Source: Puniceicoccales bacterium
GTDB taxonomy: Bacteria > Verrucomicrobiota > Verrucomicrobiae > Opitutales > LL51
Assembly: GCA_031259625.1 (NCBI GenBank)
Contig: JAIRLG010000060.1
Span: 1 to 10,499, forward strand
Length of the DNA: 10,499 nt
Direction: 5' to 3'
Shown: positions 6,898 to 10,499 of the stretch, piece after piece
Layout: every line of letters begins with the position of its first letter
How positions within the stretch are numbered: the first letter of the stretch is position 1
The notes under the pieces: model-generated
Told to the model about the DNA's origin: nothing
Seen by the model: only the letters and a program-made list of their open reading frames with translations
Databases searched by the model: none
Made by a program: the position numbers and the translations under genes

Positions 6898-7281
6898 AAA
6901 AGGCAGCGTCCGCCTTTAGCAGTCTGGGCGCGATGGCCCCTTGGCCAAAGCCAAGCCCGGCGCTCCCGCGGAGCGGGAGCGCCGTTGTGAAGGGGAGCCG
7001 CTTTCGGCGGCTCCCCTTCACGGGCCATCGCGCCAGTACCTCCCCGGCCCTTCGGATTCCACCCTTTCGATCCATTCGCCATTCCGGCCCATCCCGAAAT
7101 ACAACTTTGCGGTCGCAAGTCCTGTCCCTGCCGATATTGACCACGACGCGGTGGCCATTGTTGCTGTAAAGCTCACCCCCTCGACAAGGAGAGAAGAGCA
7201 GCTTTTGCCTTCTACTGAAAAAAAGCAGCTTCTTCCGCCTCCATTCATCCCAACGACCTATCTCCAAAACCCACCCTTCCC
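6898..7281. other. Intergenic region between transporter and tRNA-Asp
   Basis: This 384-bp gap contains a small hairpin right after the antiporter stop (AAAGGC 6899-6904 with GCCTTT 6912-6917). On the minus strand that hairpin is followed by a T-run, so it could end antisense transcripts. Next is the nested palindrome B2. From 7036 to 7281 nothing coding is convincing. There is an imperfect direct repeat around AGCAGCTT near 7198 and 7226. No clear tRNA terminator was found. Confidence 0.5.
6927..7034. repeat. Nested palindrome B2 (cloverleaf element, family B)
   Basis: The outer arms GGCGCGATGGCCC (6927-6939) and GGGCCATCGCGCC (7022-7034) pair over 13 bp. Three hairpins lie inside. They are CTTGGC-CAAA-GCCAAG (6940-6955), a perfect 12-bp stem at 6958-6969 with 6973-6984 around GGA, and a 15-bp stem at 6987-7001 with 7007-7021 that can add a T-G pair to leave a TTC loop. 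The hairpins grow from short to long, as in the element at 5242-5356, so the two sit in the same orientation on either side of the antiporter gene. It begins 29 bp after the antiporter stop, where a transcript end would be expected, but no U-tract follows. Confidence 0.9.
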
Positions 7282-7358
7282 TGGCGAGGTGGACGGGACT
7301 TGAACCCGCGACCTTCGGCGTGACAAGCCGACGCTCTAGCCAACTGAGCTACCACCCC
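7282..7358 (-). tRNA. tRNA-Asp (anticodon GTC)
   Basis: The minus strand gives a full cloverleaf of 77 nt including an encoded CCA (7284-7282). The acceptor stem GGGGTGG pairs with CCACCTC, with one G-T pair. The D stem is GCTC/GAGC, the anticodon stem is TCGGC/GCCGA around TTGTCAC, and the T stem is GCGGG/CCCGT with loop TTCAAGT. The anticodon is GTC, reading Asp codons. The discriminator base is G, as expected for tRNA-Asp. It stands alone, with an antiporter gene downstream on the other strand and clpC upstream on the same strand. Confidence 0.97.
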
Positions 7359-7365
7359 TTTGGGG

Positions 7366-7395
7366 AGAATCTGTGTGCCCTCCGGCCGAAGTCAA
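7366..7395 (-). promoter_or_regulatory. Possible tRNA-Asp promoter
   Basis: On the minus strand TTGACT (7395-7390) is followed, after 18 bp, by GATTCT (7371-7366), which keeps the A, T and final T of a -10 box. A second -35-like TTGACC lies at 7410-7405 because the sequence GTCAAGGGAC is repeated 15 bp away. Initiation from this -10 would leave almost no 5' leader on the tRNA, which weakens the call. Confidence 0.3.
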
Positions 7396-7611
7396 GGGAC
7401 AAAAGGTCAAGGGACCCAATCGCCGATTGGGGAAAGCTATTCCGGACCAGTGAGGGCTCCGAAGGCACTCCGGCTAAATGAGGCCCCCGGTGGAGGGATT
7501 TTTGGAAAAAGGGGGGGATGAAGGCGATACTAGGGCAGATGGGGAGGAGGGTATCGGGGCGAATGGGAAGGGTGGCGTCAGGTCTGCGCCGTCGAGCCTG
7601 CACTACTGGTT

Positions 7612-7690
7612 GGGCCTGCCCATCTGGGCCTGCGCTGGTCGGATCTGCACTGTCTAGGTTTGCGCCGGTCGGTCGGGTCTGCGCTGTCTT
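7612..7690 (+). repeat. Degenerate 15-bp tandem repeats leading into A2
   Basis: About five imperfect units follow each other at close to 15 bp: GGGCCTGCCCATCT, GGGCCTGCGCTGGTC, GGATCTGCACTGTCT, AGGTTTGCGCCGGTC and, after four bases, GGGTCTGCGCTGTCT. The last unit is the left arm of the nested palindrome at 7679-7776. The array may have grown by copying that arm, or the arm may be one more repeat unit. On the minus strand one frame reads ANLDS-ADPTS-AGPDG, which looks loosely like a pentapeptide repeat, but no gene surrounds it. Confidence 0.5.
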
Positions 7691-7776
7691 TGCAGGCTGG
7701 GAATGGCCTTTCAGGCCATTCCCAGCCTGGGGCTCGCGGAGCGAGCCGAGCCCTGCGGGCTCCAAAGACAGCGCAG
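7679..7776. repeat. Nested palindrome A2 (cloverleaf element, family A)
   Basis: The outer arms CTGCGCTGTCTTTG (7679-7692) and CAAAGACAGCGCAG (7763-7776) pair perfectly over 14 bp. Three perfect hairpins lie between them. They are a 17-bp stem at 7693-7709 with 7713-7729 around TTC, GGCTCGC-GGA-GCGAGCC (7731-7747), and GAGCCC-TGC-GGGCTC (7748-7762). Only G7730 and the three loops stay unpaired. The arms match the element at 199-298 over CGCTGTCTTTG, while the inner hairpins share only loop types. It starts 37 bp past the clpC stop, in the clpC 3' region, and is not followed by a U-tract in that direction. Confidence 0.92.
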
Positions 7777-7813
7777 CGGGAGCAACCGGGAGTAACTGGG
7801 ACTTCTGAGCCCC

Positions 7814-10366
7814 TCAGGCCTCGGCCGTGGCTACGGTCGGGCGCATTGGGCGACGGGAGCGGAAGAGGGTACGGCCGTCGGGGCCCAGGCCCACCTGGAC
7901 CGACATGCCCTCCCGAAGGCTGCCCCGGAGAAAGGCTTCGGCCAGAGGGTCTTCTACATGGCGCTCGATGGCCCGCCGCAGCGGCCGCGCCCCGCACTTG
8001 GGGTCATAGCCCTTCTGGATGAGAAAATCCCGCATCTCCTGGCTCAGCCGGACGGAGATTCCCTTCGCCACCAGGCGCCGGTTGAGGGCATCCAGATCCA
8101 GCTGGACGATGGCCGCCAATGCGCTGCGGGAGAGCGGCCGGAAGACGATGGACTCGCTCAGACGGTTGAGGAACTCGGGCCGGAAGGCCTTTTTCACCTC
8201 CTCCAATACCCGATCCTTGGTGGCCTCGAAATCACCGAATTCCCCTTGGCCCGAGGCGGGGAATCCCAGACCGCCATTTTTCCGAAAGAACTCGGCGCCG
8301 ACGTTGCTGGTCATGAGGAGCAGGGTGTTCCGAAAATCGACCTTGCGGCCGAGGCTGTCCGTCAAATGGCCTTCTTCGAGAATTTGAAGGAAAAGGGGCA
8401 GCACCTCCTGGTGTGCCTTTTCGATCTCGTCGAAGAGCAGCACGCTGTAGGGCTTGCGCCGCACCGCTTCGGTGAGCTGGCCGCCCTCCTCATGGCCGAT
8501 GTAGCCCGGGGGCGAGCCGATCAGCCGGGAGGCGGAAAATTTCTCCAGATACTCCGTCATGTCCACCGAGATGAGCGCATCGGCGGAGCCGAAGACCTTT
8601 TCCGCCAACACTTTGGCCAGATGGGTCTTGCCCACACCGCTGGGGCCCAGGAGGAGAAAGGAGGCGATGGGCCGCTTGGGGTCGCGAAAATCGGCCCGGG
8701 CGCGCCGGAGGGAGCGGGCAATGCCGGCGATGGCCTCGGATTGCCCGATGACGGAGGCCTGCAGTTCCTCCTCGATGGAGAGCCAGGACTGGCTCTCCCG
8801 AGGCTCCATGCGCTCGAGGGGAATGCCCGTGTAGTTCGACACCGTGTGATAAATGCAGGCCTCGTCGATGGTGATGGCCGAGGGGGACTGGAGCTGCTCA
8901 CGCCAGTGGTGCAGGGCGGAGGCCCGCTGCTCGCGGAGCTGCTTCTCCCTATCCCTCAACTGGGCCGCCTCCTCGAAGCGCTGGTCGCGGATCGCCCGTT
9001 CCTTCTGGCCGACGACCTCCTCCAGCTCCCGCTGCAGGGTATCGACGAGCGCCGGTGGTCGCGGGTGCACGTGTAGATGGGCATAGGAACCGGCCTCGTC
9101 CAGGATGTCGATGGCCTTGTCGGGCAGGGAGCGGCCCTGGATGTAGCGGTCGGAGAGCCGCACGGCCAACTCGACCGCTTGGGGGGTATAGGTGACGGAG
9201 TGGTGGGCCTCGTAGCAGGACTGAATCCCCTGGAGGATGTGGATGGCCTGGGGAACATTGGGGGCTTCGACGATGATCGACTGGAAGCGCCGCTCCAGTG
9301 CCGCGTCCTTCTCGATGTGCTTCCGATACTCCCCAAAGGTCGTGGCGCCGATGCACTGGATCTCCCCGCGGGAAAGCGCCGGCTTCAGCATGTTGGAGGC
9401 ATCCATCGAACCCTCCGAAGCGCCCGCTCCGACCAGGGTGTGTAGCTCGTCCAGAAAAAGGATGATGTGCTGGGCCCGCCGCACCTCCTCCAGAACCGCC
9501 TTGAAGCGCTCCTCGAACTGCCCGCGGTACTTGGTGCCGGCCACCATGAGCGCCAGGTCGAGCGAGAGGATGCGCTTGTCCTGCAGGGACAGCGGAACCC
9601 TTTTGGCGATGATGGCCTGGGCCAGGCCTTCGACGATGGCGGTCTTCCCCACGCCGGCTTCGCCGATGAGGGCCGGATTGTTCTTCGTCCGCCGGCAGAG
9701 GATCTGGAGGCTGCGCTCGATCTCCCGGTCGCGGCCGACGACCGGATCCAGGTGCTTGCCCTGGGCCAGGGCGGTGAGGTCGCGGCTGAAGGCCCGGAGG
9801 GCGGGCGTTTTCGTCTCCACCCGCAGGGCTTCGTCGGGGGTCGGCGAAGGATCCGGGGGATGGAAGTCGCCCCCTTCCACCGACTTGCGCACATCACCGG
9901 TGAACTGGGGATCCAGTTCGGAGAGGATGGCCTGACGGCACTCCTGAACATCCAGGTGGAGCTCGCGCAGCACTTCCGAGGCGATCCCCTCGCTCTCCCG
10001 CAGCAGGGCCAGGAGGAGGTGTTCCGTGCCGATGTAGGAGTGCTGGAGCCCGCGCGCCTCCTTGGCCGCCAGGATGAGCACCTTCTTCACCTGCGGGGTG
10101 AAGGGCACTTGGGGGGAAGCTTTGAAGAGCGGCTGTATCGGCTCATGGAGGAGGGCGGAGACCCTCTGTTCGATGCGCTCCCGGATGACCGCGTTGTCCA
10201 CGCCGAGCCGCTCCAGGGCGTTGAAGGCGATGCCCTGACCCAGCTCCAGAATCCCCAGCAGGAGGTGTTCGGTGCCCACGTAGGTCTGGTGGAAACGGTC
10301 CGCCTCCTGTCGGGCCAGCACCAGCACCTGCTGGGCCCGGGGCGTAAAATTGTTGATGGGATCCAT
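7814..10366 (-). CDS. clpC: ATP-dependent Clp protease ATP-binding subunit ClpC
   Basis: ClpC is a hexameric AAA+ unfoldase that feeds proteins to ClpP in the cytoplasm. The product has 850 residues. Two Clp N-terminal repeats (about 7-70 and 88-150) carry [12 protein letters not shown] and [12 protein letters not shown]. The first ATPase domain has Walker A GEAGVGKT (235-242), Walker B ILFLDE (302-307) and the arginine pair in LERRF. A short middle domain with a UVR-like segment (about 442-480) separates ClpC from ClpB. The second ATPase domain has GPSGVGKT (574-581), LLFDE (643-647), pore loop GYIG (621-624), RPEFLNR and sensor GARPLRR. The tripeptide LGF (700-702) fits the ClpP-docking loop. 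The ATG at 10366 starts the family sequence [17 protein letters not shown] further up is open but overlaps the promoter, so it was rejected. The gene lacks a Shine-Dalgarno sequence. Confidence 0.97.
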   Translation of the reverse strand: MDPINNFTPRAQQVLVLARQEADRFHQTYVGTEHLLLGILELGQGIAFNALERLGVDNAVIRERIEQRVSALLHEPIQPLFKASPQVPFTPQVKKVLILAAKEARGLQHSYIGTEHLLLALLRESEGIASEVLRELHLDVQECRQAILSELDPQFTGDVRKSVEGGDFHPPDPSPTPDEALRVETKTPALRAFSRDLTALAQGKHLDPVVGRDREIERSLQILCRRTKNNPALIGEAGVGKTAIVEGLAQAIIAKRVPLSLQDKRILSLDLALMVAGTKYRGQFEERFKAVLEEVRRAQHIILFLDELHTLVGAGASEGSMDASNMLKPALSRGEIQCIGATTFGEYRKHIEKDAALERRFQSIIVEAPNVPQAIHILQGIQSCYEAHHSVTYTPQAVELAVRLSDRYIQGRSLPDKAIDILDEAGSYAHLHVHPRPPALVDTLQRELEEVVGQKERAIRDQRFEEAAQLRDREKQLREQRASALHHWREQLQSPSAITIDEACIYHTVSNYTGIPLERMEPRESQSWLSIEEELQASVIGQSEAIAGIARSLRRARADFRDPKRPIASFLLLGPSGVGKTHLAKVLAEKVFGSADALISVDMTEYLEKFSASRLIGSPPGYIGHEEGGQLTEAVRRKPYSVLLFDEIEKAHQEVLPLFLQILEEGHLTDSLGRKVDFRNTLLLMTSNVGAEFFRKNGGLGFPASGQGEFGDFEATKDRVLEEVKKAFRPEFLNRLSESIVFRPLSRSALAAIVQLDLDALNRRLVAKGISVRLSQEMRDFLIQKGYDPKCGARPLRRAIERHVEDPLAEAFLRGSLREGMSVQVGLGPDGRTLFRSRRPMRPTVATAEA

Positions 10367-10393
10367 GGATGGGAAGGGCGATTTTGGAGATAA

Positions 10394-10420
10394 ATTATAG
10401 ACGTGTTTGGGAAATGACAA
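10394..10420 (-). promoter_or_regulatory. clpC promoter
   Basis: On the minus strand TTGTCA (10420-10415) is followed, after 15 bp, by a perfect TATAAT (10399-10394). Transcription should begin near 10387, leaving a leader of about 20 nt before the ATG at 10366. That leader is pyrimidine-rich (CCCTTCCCATCC) with no ribosome-binding site. The local A+T content stands out in this GC-rich DNA. Confidence 0.65.
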
Positions 10421-10460
10421 CGCCTTTGTGCGGAGAGAAGGAAAGGCCTTGGTTTTCCTC

Positions 10461-10499
10461 GGGCGCGGGGGCCTTTGGCCTTGCGGGTGTGGGGCTGTC
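10461..10499. repeat. Possible left part of another family B-like palindrome, cut by window edge
   Basis: GGGCGCGGGGGCC (10461-10473) resembles the family B left arm GGGCGCGATGGCC and is followed by the small hairpin GGCC-TTT-GGCC (10470-10480). A second inverted repeat, AGGAAA (10439-10444) with TTTCCT (10454-10459), lies just before it. The right half, if it exists, would lie beyond the window, so this cannot be confirmed. Confidence 0.25.

Larger units (their letters stand above)
7359..7813. other. Intergenic region between tRNA-Asp and clpC
   Basis: No gene is convincing in this 455-bp gap. It holds a possible tRNA promoter (7366-7395), a 10-bp direct repeat GTCAAGGGAC (7391-7400 and 7406-7415), and a hairpin CCCAATC-GCC-GATTGGG (7415-7431). 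Further right are a G-rich tract (7541-7572), a degenerate 15-bp repeat run (about 7612-7690) and the nested palindrome A2 (7679-7776). Confidence 0.55.

Noticed and set aside
6899..6917. Intrinsic terminator for the antiporter gene
   Set aside because: The hairpin AAAGGC/GCCTTT is followed by a T-run only on the minus strand, so it would act on antisense transcription, and the stem is weak.
6941..7303. Plus-strand frame of 120 residues ending in the tRNA gene
   Set aside because: It begins inside B2 and runs into tRNA-Asp on the opposite strand. The segment PVPADIDHDAVAIVAV briefly suggested an FG-GAP-like repeat, but there is no second unit or domain context.
7349..7765. Minus-strand frame with pentapeptide-like ANLDS ADPTS AGPDG
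   Set aside because: Only about three loose units, explained by the 15-bp DNA repeat; the frame also overlaps the tRNA promoter region and A2.
199..7776. Nested palindromes as a CRISPR array
   Set aside because: The copies are kilobases apart, with no regular spacers and no cas genes.
7958..9076. Long plus-strand frames antisense to clpC, infB and nusA
   Set aside because: Mirror frames of high-GC coding sequence, with no family motifs, lying fully inside genes that are certain.

Overview
The window is about 60% GC and looks like chromosomal DNA of a bacterium. The organism is probably a member of the Planctomycetota-Verrucomicrobiota-Chlamydiota group. This is inferred from the style of the ClpC, NusA and IF2 proteins and from a chlamydia-like nusA-infB-rbfA order with no rimP directly upstream of nusA. 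No search was run, so the placement is tentative.

Layout from left to right. Positions 1-384 hold no confident gene but contain a large nested palindrome (A1, 199-298). Next comes a minus-strand translation-factor operon read from right to left: nusA (5133-3871), a 29-codon frame filling the junction (3871-3782), infB (3792-949), rbfA (914-522) and a 46-residue lipoprotein gene (525-385) that overlaps the rbfA stop. A candidate promoter lies at 5181-5207. A divergent plus-strand gene (5542-6897) encodes an organophosphate:phosphate antiporter of the GlpT/UhpT type. It has a nested palindrome on each side (B1, 5242-5356; B2, 6927-7034). A minus-strand tRNA-Asp(GTC) lies at 7282-7358, followed by a gene-free stretch with a G-rich tract, a degenerate 15-bp repeat and another nested palindrome (A2, 7679-7776). 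The minus-strand clpC (10366-7814) fills the right end, with a TATAAT promoter so close to its start that the mRNA leader should be only about 20 nt.

How the genes work together: NusA (transcription elongation, pausing and antitermination), IF2 (initiator tRNA delivery) and RbfA (30S maturation) are the usual transcription-translation block. ClpC is the unfoldase of a ClpCP protease. The antiporter is an independent unit.

The most unusual signal is the set of four nested palindromes of about 100 bp, one in each larger intergenic space. Each has an outer stem of 12-16 bp that encloses exactly three hairpins, nearly all with 3-nt loops (GGA/TCC, TGC or TTC recur), so almost every base can pair and the strand folds as a cloverleaf. 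There are two families, told apart by their outer arms: A has CGCTGTCTTTG, B has GGCGCGATGGCC. I do not recognise these as a described element class.
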